From an uncultured Gemmatimonadota bacterium (GTDB lineage: Bacteria > Gemmatimonadota > Gemmatimonadetes > Gemmatimonadales > Gemmatimonadaceae), in NCBI GenBank assembly GCA_946479015.1, contig CAMLEQ010000056.1, forward strand, positions 1 to 13,025: a DNA stretch of 13,025 nt, written 5' to 3'. The notes beneath the pieces are model-generated. The model saw only the letters and a list, made by a program, of their open reading frames with translations. It did not search any database and was not told the origin of the DNA. The position numbers and the translations under genes are program-made. Within the stretch, counting starts at the first letter, position 1. Each line of letters begins with the position of its first letter. Shown in pieces: positions 1 to 8,608 of this stretch.

Positions 1-785
1 AGCATCACGTACTCGAACGTCACCCGCCGGTCGAACGCCTTGGCGGCCTCGATCACGTCCGCGAGCGGGTACTTGGTGTTGATCGGCATCAGCTCCCGGC
101 GGAGCGCGTCGCTGGGCGCGTGGATGGAGATCGCGAGCCGGAACTGCTCCGGCCGCTCTCCCAGCGCCACGATCCCCGGGAGCACGCCGACGGTGGACAC
201 CGTGATGTGCCGGGCGCCGATCCCGAGCCCCGCGGGGCTGTTCAGGATCGTGAGCGTGGGGGCCACCGCCTTCCAGTTCATGAGCGGTTCCCCCATCCCC
301 ATGAACACCACGTTGGTGACGTCGATGGGATCCTCCACCAGGCGCATCTCGCGGACCTGCCCGGCGATCTCCCACGTCTCCAGATTCCGTTGGAATCCCA
401 TCCGTCCGGTGGCGCAGAAGGCGCACTGGAGCGCGCACCCGGCCTGCGACGAGATGCACAGCGTGAGGCGGTTCCCCTCGGGGATCGCGACGGTCTCGAT
501 CCCCTGGCCGTCGGGGAGCGCGAACAGGAACTTCTGCGTGCCGTCCGACGAGCGCTGGCGCGCGAGGACGCGCGGTCGCGGGAGCTCGAACCGCTCGCCG
601 AGCAGGGCACGGAACGAGGAGGGGAGCTCCGTCATGGCGGCGAAGTCGGGCGCCGGGTTCTTCCAGAGGCGCTGCGCCACCTGCGCGCCGCGGTACGCCG
701 GCTGGCCGTGCGCCACGGCGAACTCGCGAAGTGTTCGCTCCGCTTCCTCGGGCACCAGATTCAGGAGATTCGTCTTGCCGTCCAT
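1..785 (-). CDS. rlmN: 23S rRNA (adenine(2503)-C2)-methyltransferase RlmN, partial (C-terminus off the left edge)
   Basis: Radical-SAM enzyme that methylates C2 of A2503 in 23S rRNA (and A37 of some tRNAs in E. coli), acting in the cytoplasm. The minus-strand frame reads 261 codons from ATG 785 and leaves the window open. The [4Fe-4S] cluster motif is visible as Cys117, Cys121 and Cys124 (AGCALQCAFCATG). Cys110 in LCISSQ matches the E. coli Cys118 position, with the same spacing. Downstream come the family strings FMGMGEPLMNW and, near the edge, MPINTKYPL and RVTFEYVML. The second catalytic Cys (E. coli Cys355) would lie outside the window. An in-frame ATG at 806 is an alternative start. I prefer 785 because GAGG lies five bases before it, while nothing like a Shine-Dalgarno site precedes 806. 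It is divergent from the large plus-strand gene run. The identification is secure. Confidence 0.95.
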   Translation of the reverse strand, partial: MDGKTNLLNLVPEEAERTLREFAVAHGQPAYRGAQVAQRLWKNPAPDFAAMTELPSSFRALLGERFELPRPRVLARQRSSDGTQKFLFALPDGQGIETVAIPEGNRLTLCISSQAGCALQCAFCATGRMGFQRNLETWEIAGQVREMRLVEDPIDVTNVVFMGMGEPLMNWKAVAPTLTILNSPAGLGIGARHITVSTVGVLPGIVALGERPEQFRLAISIHAPSDALRRELMPINTKYPLADVIEAAKAFDRRVTFEYVM

Positions 786-950
786 CTCGTCCTCGTCACC
801 GTGCATGAGCGCGCACACGCGCGTGTGGCGCCGCGATTTCGGCGCCGGTGAAAGTTAATCGGTTCCGGGGGATCGCGGCCGCGTCGCGGCGGGATGGCGA
901 GCTCCACCGTGCGCGCGCCGCGCCAATCGCCGCGCACGCATGGCCGATCG

Positions 951-968
951 CGGGTCAACCCGTTAAAT
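951..968 (+). promoter_or_regulatory. Short palindrome next to an AT-rich hexamer; tentative operator/promoter of the plus-strand operon
   Basis: CGGGT-CA-ACCCG (951-962) is a perfect 5-bp inverted repeat with a 2-base centre. It directly abuts TTAAAT (963-968), the only AT-rich stretch in a very GC-rich gap. TTAAAT matches four of six bases of a -10 box, but I see no convincing -35. Read on the minus strand, the palindrome contains TTGACC, a good -35 match without a -10 at proper spacing. It may be a regulator site or promoter for the operon, leaving a leader of about 110 bases. This is a weak call. Confidence 0.25.
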
Positions 969-993
969 TCAAGTCGTACATGAAGATGACGCG

Positions 994-1019
994 GCCACCT
1001 ACCAAGGGTGCGAGGTGGC
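994..1019. repeat. Inverted repeat GCCACCT / AGGTGGC in the EIIA leader
   Basis: GCCACCT (994-1000) and AGGTGGC (1013-1019) are exact reverse complements separated by 12 bases. They could form a 7-bp hairpin in a leader transcript or act as a dyad operator. No T-run follows, so it is not a canonical terminator. In a GC-rich genome such a repeat can also arise by chance. Confidence 0.4.
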
Positions 1020-1029
1020 GGCGTGCTTC

Positions 1030-1046
1030 CGGGCCAGGTGGGCCCG
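1030..1046. repeat. 6-bp GC hairpin CGGGCC / GGCCCG just upstream of the EIIA gene
   Basis: CGGGCC (1030-1035) and GGCCCG (1041-1046) are perfect reverse complements around the 5-base loop AGGTG. It lies 41 bases before the GTG start of the EIIA gene and directly after the 994-1019 repeat. Together they make a potentially structured leader. There is no U-tract, so Rho-independent termination is unlikely. Confidence 0.35.
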
Positions 1047-1078
1047 CTGTAGATTCGAGCTTCTCGTCCGATCACCAC

Positions 1079-1082
1079 GGAG
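1079..1082 (+). promoter_or_regulatory. Ribosome binding site that fixes the EIIA start
   Basis: GGAG lies five bases before GTG 1088. This supports 1088 over the in-frame ATGs at 980 and 986, which would add a basic, low-complexity extension not expected in an EIIA domain. Confidence 0.6.
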
Positions 1083-1087
1083 CCTGC

Positions 1088-1546
1088 GTGCTTCTTTCTG
1101 AGCTGCTGTCGGCGGATCGCATCAAGGTGCCGCTCGACAGCCGCACGAAAAACGACGTTCTGAGAGAGCTGGTGGAGCTCGTGGCCAACGAGCGGCACGG
1201 GGGGGACACGGAGTCCATCCTCGGCTCGGTGCGTGAGCGCGAGCAGGTGCTGAGCACCGGCATCGGCGGCGGCGTGGCCATTCCACACGGGAAGACACCG
1301 TTCGTGGACCAGCTCGTGCTGGCGGCGGGGGTGGCCCCCGCGCCCATCGACTTCGACGCGCTCGACGAGCGCCCCGTGCAGCTCTTCTTCCTGCTCGTGG
1401 GTCCGGAGAGCGCGGCCGGCGCGCACGTGAAGGCGCTGAGCCGTATCTCGCGCCTGCTCCGGCGCGAGCAGCTCCGGGCCGATCTCATCGCGGCGCCGTC
1501 GCCCGACGAGTTCCTCCGCATCGTCCGAGAATCGGAGGCTGCGTGA
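1088..1546 (+). CDS. PTS EIIA domain protein (fructose/nitrogen type, PtsN-like)
   Basis: Single-domain phosphotransferase EIIA of the fructose/Ntr class, about 152 residues, the usual size. It would accept phosphate from HPr or NPr on a histidine. The active site is visible as GVAIPHGKT with His67. The N-terminus (LLSELLSADRIKVPL) and the helix KALSRISRLLRREQLRADL near the end are typical of EIIA(Ntr). I chose GTG 1088 because GGAG stands five bases upstream. No EIIB or EIIC permease is visible here. This favours a regulatory PtsN-like role over sugar uptake, though that is inference. It is the first gene of the plus-strand run, and its TGA overlaps the next gene's GTG. A sugar-specific EIIA cannot be excluded. 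Confidence 0.85.
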   Translation: MLLSELLSADRIKVPLDSRTKNDVLRELVELVANERHGGDTESILGSVREREQVLSTGIGGGVAIPHGKTPFVDQLVLAAGVAPAPIDFDALDERPVQLFFLLVGPESAAGAHVKALSRISRLLRREQLRADLIAAPSPDEFLRIVRESEAA

Positions 1547-1919
1547 CGTCACGACGATGGGTGCCGCCCGTGGTCTGGGCGGCATTCATACTCATCCTCA
1601 CATCCCTCCCGGGCGCCGATCTCCCGCGCGTGGGGGTGCCCGATGCCGACAAGCTCGTGCACTTCACGATGTACGGGATCTTCGCCTGGCTGAGCACCCG
1701 CTCCTTCGCGCGCCCTGGACGCCTCGCGCGCGTGGTGGTGCTGGTGGTGCTCGGCGTCTCGCTCTTCGGAGCGATGGACGAATGGCATCAACAGTTCATC
1801 CCTGGTCGCTCGATGGAATTGCTCGATTGGATGGCCGACACGCTCGGCGCCCTCGCCGGCGCGAGCGTGGCACTCACCGCGCTCCGCCGTAGGTCCTCCC
1901 TTCGCCGGGAGATCGACGC

Positions 1920-1923
<4 letters not shown>
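1543..1923 (+). CDS. VanZ-family small integral membrane protein
   Basis: Protein of 126 residues with four hydrophobic segments (about residues 6-22, 41-54, 60-78 and 95-113). It carries the VanZ-family signatures DKLVHFTMYGIFAW and DEWHQQFIPGRSMELLDWMADTLG, the second ending with the conserved D-x2-AD-TLG pattern. The family is named after the Enterococcus teicoplanin-resistance protein, but most members, including chromosomal ones like this, have no known biochemical role and should not be read as resistance genes. The start is GTG 1543 inside the preceding stop (GTGA), with GGAGG four bases upstream. The TGA at its end likewise overlaps the aspS start, so it is probably translated by coupling. 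The family call is firm; the function is unknown. Confidence 0.85.
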
Positions 1924-3697
<1,774 letters not shown>

Positions 3698-3701
<4 letters not shown>

Positions 3702-4687
3702 CGGATCAGGAGTGCATTGCATTGAGTGATGACACGGTGACGCATCGCCTCAACACGGAGGGCGCCGACCTGCTGACGCTCGCCGGCGTGAACGATGCGA
3801 ACCTCATCGAGCTGTCGCGGGTCGCGGGCGTCCGGGTGACGCTGCGCGGCGACACGCTCACGCTGAGCGGCCCGCTGGGCGCGGTCGAGCGCGCCACGTC
3901 GGTGGCCCAGCGCATGGTGGACACCGCCAAGCAGGAGTTGCCGCTCACCCCGGACGACATCCTCCGCATGAGCGAGGACGGCACCGCGGACGGGGCGGGG
4001 AACGGAGGGGCGCCGGGGGAGACGCGTCTCGTGCTGCCCGGCGTGCGCAAGATCATCCAGCCCAAGACTCCCGGGCAGGCGACGTACATGCAGCTCATCG
4101 CCGACAACGACATCGTGGTCGGCATCGGGCCGGCGGGCACGGGGAAGACGTATCTCGCGGTGGCGATGGCGGTGGATGCGCTCGCGCGCAAGCGCGTGCG
4201 GCGCATCGTGCTCGCGCGTCCGGCGGTGGAGGCGGGGGAGAGCCTCGGCTTCCTCCCCGGCGACATGCAGGCGAAGGTGGACCCGTACCTGCGCCCGCTC
4301 TACGACGCGCTGGATGACATGATGCCTCCGGAGCGGGTGCAGAAGGCGCTCGAGACGCGCACCATCGAGATCGCGCCGCTCGCCTACATGCGCGGACGCA
4401 CGCTCGCCGATGCGTTCGTGATCCTCGACGAGTCGCAGAACGCCACCAGCGCGCAGATGAAGATGTTCCTCACGCGCCTGGGCGTGAACTCGAAAGCCGT
4501 GATCACGGGGGACAAGACGCAGATCGACCTCCCGGCGCGCGAGCAGTCCGGGCTGATCGAGATCGAGCGGATCCTGAAGGGGATCGACGGCATCGGCTTC
4601 CAGTATCTCTCGGAGGCCGACGTGATCCGGCACCGGCTCGTACGCGAGATCATCAAGGCGTACGCGCGGGACTCGGGGGCCGAGTAG
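3698..4687 (+). CDS. phoH: PhoH family ATPase (PhoH-like, KH-type N-terminus)
   Basis: Cytoplasmic P-loop NTPase of the PhoH/YbeZ family, thought to act in RNA metabolism as a helicase-like partner of YbeY; its exact substrate is not settled. Numbering from GTG 3698 (329 residues), an N-terminal KH-like or nucleic-acid-binding segment spans about 14-85 (ADLLTLAGVNDANLIELSRV). Walker A is GPAGTGKT at 144-151 and Walker B is Asp244-Glu245 (ILDESQNATSAQMKMFLTRLG). Sensor-like TGDKTQIDLP follows at about 269-278. GTG 3698 overlaps the aspS stop in the GTGA style of its neighbours but lacks a clear ribosome binding site. TTG 3722, eight codons on, has AGGAG nine bases before it and is a real alternative. 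ybeY lies two genes downstream, supporting a shared role. Confidence 0.93.
3708..3712 (+). promoter_or_regulatory. AGGAG that may define an alternative TTG start of phoH
   Basis: AGGAG is the best Shine-Dalgarno match around the phoH start and lies nine bases before the in-frame TTG at 3722. If used, PhoH loses eight residues and there is no overlap with aspS. The GTG at 3698 has only a poor purine stretch upstream. The choice between the two is open. Confidence 0.35.
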
Positions 4688-4690
4688 CGC

Positions 4691-5281
4691 ATGGGCGCGC
4701 GGCAACCGCTCGACCGTCCGGCCGACGACGCGCCGCCCTCGGGGCGCGACCGCCTCGCGTATCACGGCGCGCGCATCGGGCTGCTGCTGGCGCTCGCCGT
4801 CGTGACGTACATGCTGTTCCCGAACGCGCCGGCGGTGGACTCGCCCATCTTCGAGGTGGGGTCGGTGGCCACGGCGAACGTGATCGCGCCGTTCGCGTTC
4901 GATGTCCCGAAGTCGGATGCCGAGCTGGCGAAGGAGCGTGACGAGCTCGCCCGCTCGGCGAAGCCGATGTTCGTGTTCGTGCCCGCCGCGCTGGACTCGG
5001 CGCAGCGGCCGCCGCCACGACGTCCGCGCAGCGCGGCGCGTCGAAGGGCGACGCGCGCGCGGCGGCGGTGCGGCGGGACAGCCTGGCCGAGGCGCAGCGG
5101 ATCGCCATCCAGAACGCGGCGGGATCGCAGGGCGTCTCGCTCTCGGCGGGGGAGGCCGATTATCTCGCCTCCGCCCCGCGCCGGCGCGCCATGGAGGACG
5201 CGCTGCACCGGGTGTTCGGCCGCTGGCTGTCGCAGGGGATCGTCTCGGGCAGCGCGATCGAGGACCTTCGTGGGGAGGTGA
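4691..5281 (+). pseudogene. pgpH: N-terminal piece of a frameshifted PgpH-type 7TM-HD phosphohydrolase
   Basis: The reading frame from ATG 4691, three bases after the phoH stop, begins like the PgpH/YqfF family. A cytoplasmic tail is followed by one transmembrane segment (about residues 30-46, LLLALAVVTYMLF) and an extracytoplasmic start with VIAPFAFDVPKSDAELAKERDEL and PMFVFVPAALDSA. After about residue 105 (near 5005) the frame turns into Arg/Pro-rich nonsense that runs to 5281. The sensible continuation lies in the -1 frame: A/T/S-rich linker, then RRDSLAEAQRIAIQ. The span 4691-6930 is 2240 bases. One added base would give 2241 and a continuous protein of about 746 residues, normal for the family. 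A real mutation, a sequencing error in GC-rich repeats and programmed -1 slippage are all possible; I see no classic slippery heptamer. Confidence 0.75.
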
Positions 5282-6930
5282 TCCTCCAGCGCGGCGGCGA
5301 GGAGCGCAGCATGCTCGTGGACAGCCTCCTCACCTTCGGCTCGCTTCTCGGCCGGGCGCGGCACTTCCAACCCGACCCCAACTCGTCGGTGGCGGACGGG
5401 CTGTACCTCAAGCTGCTGAGCGCCTTCTTCCACCCCACGGTCACCCTCGACCACGTGGCCACCGAGCGGCGCCGCCAGGAGCTGCGCGCGTCCGTGGACG
5501 TGAACCGCTACCAGGTGCGGGCCGGCGAGAAGATCGTGGGCGAGCACGAGGTGGTGGGGCGCCCCGAGTTCGAGAAGATGCGGGCGCTGCACGATGCCAT
5601 GCAGGGGCGGGCGAGCGGCCAGCGCGCGGTGGGTCGCGTGCTGGGCAGCATCGCGTACAACGCGCTCGTGCTCGCGATCCTCGGCATCGCGATCGTGCTG
5701 TTCCGCCCGCAGGTCTATCGCGCGTTCCGGTCGCTCACGCTGTTCGCGATCATCTACCTGCTCGTGCTCGTGGTCGCCGCGGCGGCGGCGCAATGGACGC
5801 CGGTGCACCCGGAGCTGGTGCCCGTGGCACTGGCGGCGATCATCCTCAGCGTGCTGTTCGACCCGCGCATCAGCATGATCGCGGCGATGATCCTCGCCGT
5901 GCTCGTGGGGGGACAGAGCGTCTATCGCGGCACGAACGCCCTGTTCATCAATCTGGTGGGCGGCGCGGCGGCGGCGCTGAGCGTCCGCGTGATCCTGCGC
6001 CGCGAGCAGTCGTACCAGTACGTGATCACCATCGGCGTCGCGTACCTGTTCGCGGCGCTGGCGATCGGCCTCACCCTGGGGTGGCACACGTCGGACATCG
6101 CCACCAGCGCGGGGCTGGGAGTGGCCAACGCCATCGTCTCGGTGGTGTTCGCGATGTTCCTCGTGCCGCTGGCCGAGAAGTTCACCGGCATCACCACGCA
6201 TCTCACCCTCATCGAGTACTCCGACCTGAACCGGCCGTTGCTGCGCCGGCTCAGCTTGGAGGCGCCGGGCACGTACGCGCACACCATCGCCATGGCGAAC
6301 CTGGTGGAGGCCGCGTGCACGGCGATCGGCGCGAACGGTCTGCTCGCGCGCGTGGGGACGTACTACCACGACATCGGCAAGCTGAAGAAGCCGCAGTATT
6401 TCGTGGAGAATCAGGCCGGCGGCCGCAACCCGCACGACAAGCTGAAGCCGGGCACGAGCGCGTCCATCATCCGCAACCACGTGCGCGAAGGGATGGAGCT
6501 CGCCGCCGAATACCACATCCCCCGCGCGATCGCGTCGTTCATCCCGGAGCACCACGGCACCGCGTCCATCGCCTACTTCCTGGAGAAGGCGCGGGAGCGC
6601 GACTCCTCTGCGCCCCCCAATCCCGCGGAGTTCAGCTATCCCGGCCCCATTCCGCAGTCGGCGGAGACCGCCGTGTGCATGCTCGCCGACGGCGTGGAGG
6701 CGTCGGTACGGGTGCTGCAGGAGCCCACGCCGCAGCGCATCCGCGAGGTGATCGATCACATCGTGAAGCAGCGGATGGAGCAGGGGCAGCTCCGCGACGC
6801 GCCGCTCACCCTGCGCCAACTCGACATCGTCAAGGAGCAGTTCGCCCGGGTGCTGATCGGGATGTATCACAGCCGCATCGATTATCCCGCATCGAGCGGC
6901 GGCGTGAGCGCCGAGTTCGCCGCGATATGA
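5068..6930 (+). CDS. pgpH: 7TM-HD (HDIG) cyclic-di-AMP phosphodiesterase, PgpH type; main part downstream of the frameshift
   Basis: Membrane phosphohydrolase of the 7TMR-HD family; characterised members (Listeria PgpH) hydrolyse cyclic di-AMP to pApA. Numbered from GTG 5068 (620 residues), the extracytoplasmic 7TMR-HDED region spans about 1-185 (e.g. VNRYQVRAGEKIVGEHEVV). Seven hydrophobic helices lie between about 190 and 371. A cytoplasmic HD domain follows, with His405 (GTYAHTIAM), His434-Asp435 (YYHDIGKLKKPQYF), His471 (IIRNHVREGM), His495-His496 (PEHHGT) and Asp541 (MLADGVEA), a complete metal-site set. GTG 5068 is only the first start codon after an in-frame stop at 4939; the true N-terminus is almost surely at 4691 in another frame (see the previous entry). 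No ribosome binding site supports 5068. It ends overlapping the ybeY ATG (ATGA). The phoH-pgpH-ybeY order is widely conserved. Confidence 0.9.
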   Translation: MRRDSLAEAQRIAIQNAAGSQGVSLSAGEADYLASAPRRRAMEDALHRVFGRWLSQGIVSGSAIEDLRGEVILQRGGEERSMLVDSLLTFGSLLGRARHFQPDPNSSVADGLYLKLLSAFFHPTVTLDHVATERRRQELRASVDVNRYQVRAGEKIVGEHEVVGRPEFEKMRALHDAMQGRASGQRAVGRVLGSIAYNALVLAILGIAIVLFRPQVYRAFRSLTLFAIIYLLVLVVAAAAAQWTPVHPELVPVALAAIILSVLFDPRISMIAAMILAVLVGGQSVYRGTNALFINLVGGAAAALSVRVILRREQSYQYVITIGVAYLFAALAIGLTLGWHTSDIATSAGLGVANAIVSVVFAMFLVPLAEKFTGITTHLTLIEYSDLNRPLLRRLSLEAPGTYAHTIAMANLVEAACTAIGANGLLARVGTYYHDIGKLKKPQYFVENQAGGRNPHDKLKPGTSASIIRNHVREGMELAAEYHIPRAIASFIPEHHGTASIAYFLEKARERDSSAPPNPAEFSYPGPIPQSAETAVCMLADGVEASVRVLQEPTPQRIREVIDHIVKQRMEQGQLRDAPLTLRQLDIVKEQFARVLIGMYHSRIDYPASSGGVSAEFAAI

Positions 6931-7373
6931 GCGTGACGGTGGACGTGACGGTGGCTGACGGACGGATCCCGCTCGCGCGCGCGCGCGTGGCGGAGCTGGC
7001 CGGCGGCGTGCTGCGCGCCGAGGGGGTGCGGAACGCGCTGCTCTCGATCACGTTCGTGTCCGACCGCGCCATCGCGGCCATGAACGCCAGCCATCTCGGG
7101 CATCGCGGCCCCACGGATGTGATCTCCTTCGGCTTCGCCCCCGCCGGGGCGCACGCGCCGGTGGTGGGCGACGTGTACATCGCGCCCGCCGTCGCGCGGG
7201 AGAACGCGCGGCGCCACGGCGTCGGGGTGCGCGAGGAGCTGGCGCGACTGGTGGTGCACGGCACGCTGCACGTGCTGGGGCACGATCATCCGGAAGGCGA
7301 CGCGCGCACCTCGTCGCCCATGTGGCGGCGTCAGGAGCGCCTGCTCGCGCGGCTGCTGCGGAGGGACGCGTGA
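6927..7373 (+). CDS. ybeY: rRNA maturation RNase / endoribonuclease YbeY
   Basis: Zinc-dependent endoribonuclease involved in 16S rRNA 3'-end maturation and 70S ribosome quality control. The product has 148 residues, the normal size. The metal-binding signature HGTLHVLGHDH is visible with His111, His115 and His121, followed by the family's PEGDART-like tail where PEG/DEDE variants are common. Upstream, FVSDRAIAAMNASHLGHRGPTDVISF matches the conserved YbeY core (substrate groove and the TDVLSF-like motif). ATG 6927 overlaps the pgpH stop as ATGA. The same frame stays open far upstream through pgpH, but only from 6927 does it look like protein. The TGA overlaps the next gene's GTG. YbeY and PhoH are known functional partners, and their closeness here fits. 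Confidence 0.95.
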   Translation: MSVTVDVTVADGRIPLARARVAELAGGVLRAEGVRNALLSITFVSDRAIAAMNASHLGHRGPTDVISFGFAPAGAHAPVVGDVYIAPAVARENARRHGVGVREELARLVVHGTLHVLGHDHPEGDARTSSPMWRRQERLLARLLRRDA

Positions 7374-8608
7374 ATCTCGTGGCACTCGTGGTGGCGCTCG
7401 CCGCGCTCGCCGTGGGCGCGCTCGCCGCGGCGGCGGATGGCGCGCTGCTGTCGGTGGCGGATGTTCCGTCGGCCCCCGGCGCCGAAGGCCCCACCGGCGG
7501 CTTCCGCGACCTCACGCATCGCTCGCTGGGCATCGCCCGCCTCGTCGCGCACCTGGTGTGCGGCGTCTCGGCGGCGATCGCGGTCGACGTGCCGCACCGG
7601 CCGGCGGGGATCGCGCTGCTGCTCGTCGTGGGGATCGCGGTCGTCGTGGCCGTGCTCGGGGAGATCGCGCCGCGCGCCGCCGGCGACGCGTTCGACGGGC
7701 GCGCGCTCGCCGCCCTCGGGGGCGCCGTGCGGACGATCGAAGCGACCGTGCGTCCGCTCGTCGCCGGGGGTGCCGCCGTGGACCGCGCGCTCCGCCGGCT
7801 CTTCCCGCCGGTGTCCCCCGGCGAGGTGGATCGCGATGTCACCGCCGCGCAGTTCCGTCAGGTGGTGCAGGCCGAGGCGGAGATGCCGGGCGCCCAGCGC
7901 GCGATCCTCCACCGCGTCTTCTCCCTCGCCGACACCGAGGTGCGCGACGTGATGGTGCCGCGCGTCGACATCCTCGGGATCGAGACCGGCACCCCCTGGT
8001 CGGAGGTCCTCGACCGCGTGCGCAGCTCGCAGCACGCGCGGATGCCGGTGTACGAGGAGACGCTCGACCACATCACGGGGATCCTGTTCGCCAAGGACCT
8101 GCTCCTCTCCGTGATCGCGGGGGAGGAGCCCGCCGCCGGCTGGGAGTCGCTGGTGCGGCCGGCGACGTTCATCCCCGAGAGCAAGCCGATCGACGCGCAG
8201 CTCCGCGATTTCAAGGCGACGCGCTCGCACATCGCCATCGTGGTGGACGAGTTCGGCGGCACGGCGGGCCTCGTCACCATCGAGGACATCATCGAGGAGA
8301 TCGTCGGCGACATCCGCGACGAGCACGATCGCGAGGAACCGGAGGTCGAGTCCGAGGAGGGACGGCGCTTCTGGGTGTCGGGGCGCGTCACGCTCGACGA
8401 GCTGTCCGACCTGCTGGGGCACCGCTTCGACCGCGACGACGTGAGCACGGTGGGCGGGCTCGTGTTCGAGCTGGTGGGGCACGTGCCACGCGCCGGGCAG
8501 GAGCTCACGCTGGACGGCTACCGCGTGGTGGTGGAGCGCGTGGTGCGCCGGCGCGTGGACCGGGTGTACTTCGAGCGGTTGGAGCCGGCCGTGGAGCGGC
8601 AGTCGTGA
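7370..8608 (+). CDS. CNNM/CorC-family protein 1 (degenerate DUF21 membrane domain, CBS pair, CorC_HlyC domain)
   Basis: The first of two tandem members of the family often labelled hemolysin or magnesium/cobalt efflux CorC. It has 412 residues from GTG 7370, which has GGAGGG four bases upstream and overlaps the ybeY stop (GTGA). Three hydrophobic segments (about 1-22, 56-73, 80-97) make a short DUF21-like domain ending GEIAPRAAG (97-105). Two CBS repeats follow, starting near 191 (VRDVMVPRVDILGIE) and 255, the second containing DEFGGTAGLVTIEDI (293 on) and VGDIRDEHD. A CorC_HlyC domain covers about 325-405. The first helix reads AAADGALLS where typical members have SGSETALLS, and I do not see the usual IGNTLVN string in the second helix. 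Mg2+ transport by this protein alone is therefore doubtful. A role in divalent-metal or membrane homeostasis is inferred from the family only. Confidence 0.85.
   Translation: MNLVALVVALAALAVGALAAAADGALLSVADVPSAPGAEGPTGGFRDLTHRSLGIARLVAHLVCGVSAAIAVDVPHRPAGIALLLVVGIAVVVAVLGEIAPRAAGDAFDGRALAALGGAVRTIEATVRPLVAGGAAVDRALRRLFPPVSPGEVDRDVTAAQFRQVVQAEAEMPGAQRAILHRVFSLADTEVRDVMVPRVDILGIETGTPWSEVLDRVRSSQHARMPVYEETLDHITGILFAKDLLLSVIAGEEPAAGWESLVRPATFIPESKPIDAQLRDFKATRSHIAIVVDEFGGTAGLVTIEDIIEEIVGDIRDEHDREEPEVESEEGRRFWVSGRVTLDELSDLLGHRFDRDDVSTVGGLVFELVGHVPRAGQELTLDGYRVVVERVVRRRVDRVYFERLEPAVERQS

Larger units (their letters stand above)
786..1087. other. Divergent intergenic region between rlmN and the EIIA gene
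   Basis: About 300 bases separate the two divergent genes, the only sizeable non-coding stretch in the window. A plus-strand frame stays open through it (from 848) in frame with the EIIA gene. Its translation is Arg/Gly/Pro-rich, lacks family resemblance and has no ribosome binding site, so I treat it as untranslated. The region must hold promoters for both directions. I see no consensus sigma-70 pair for either. It contains one AT-rich patch at 963-969 and three short inverted repeats, listed separately. No RNA gene or T-run terminator is visible. Confidence 0.6.

Noticed and set aside
40..858. 272-codon plus-strand open frame opposite rlmN
   Set aside because: The complementary strand gives RlmN with its cysteine cluster; the plus-strand product is Ser/Arg-rich with no domain.
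1030..1046. Rho-independent terminator
   Set aside because: Hairpin is not followed by a T-run and lies just upstream of a gene start.
848..1087. N-terminal extension of the EIIA frame
   Set aside because: Open only because stops are rare at this GC content; no ribosome binding site, low-complexity, and the EIIA domain is complete from GTG 1088.
4762..6870. 702-codon minus-strand open frame opposite pgpH
   Set aside because: His/Arg/Glu-rich antisense shadow; no family resemblance.
4902..7373. 823-codon open frame on the plus strand covering all of pgpH
   Set aside because: Only the last 148 codons (ybeY, from 6927) look like protein. The rest is Arg/Gly/His-rich sequence out of frame with pgpH, as expected from third-position GC bias.
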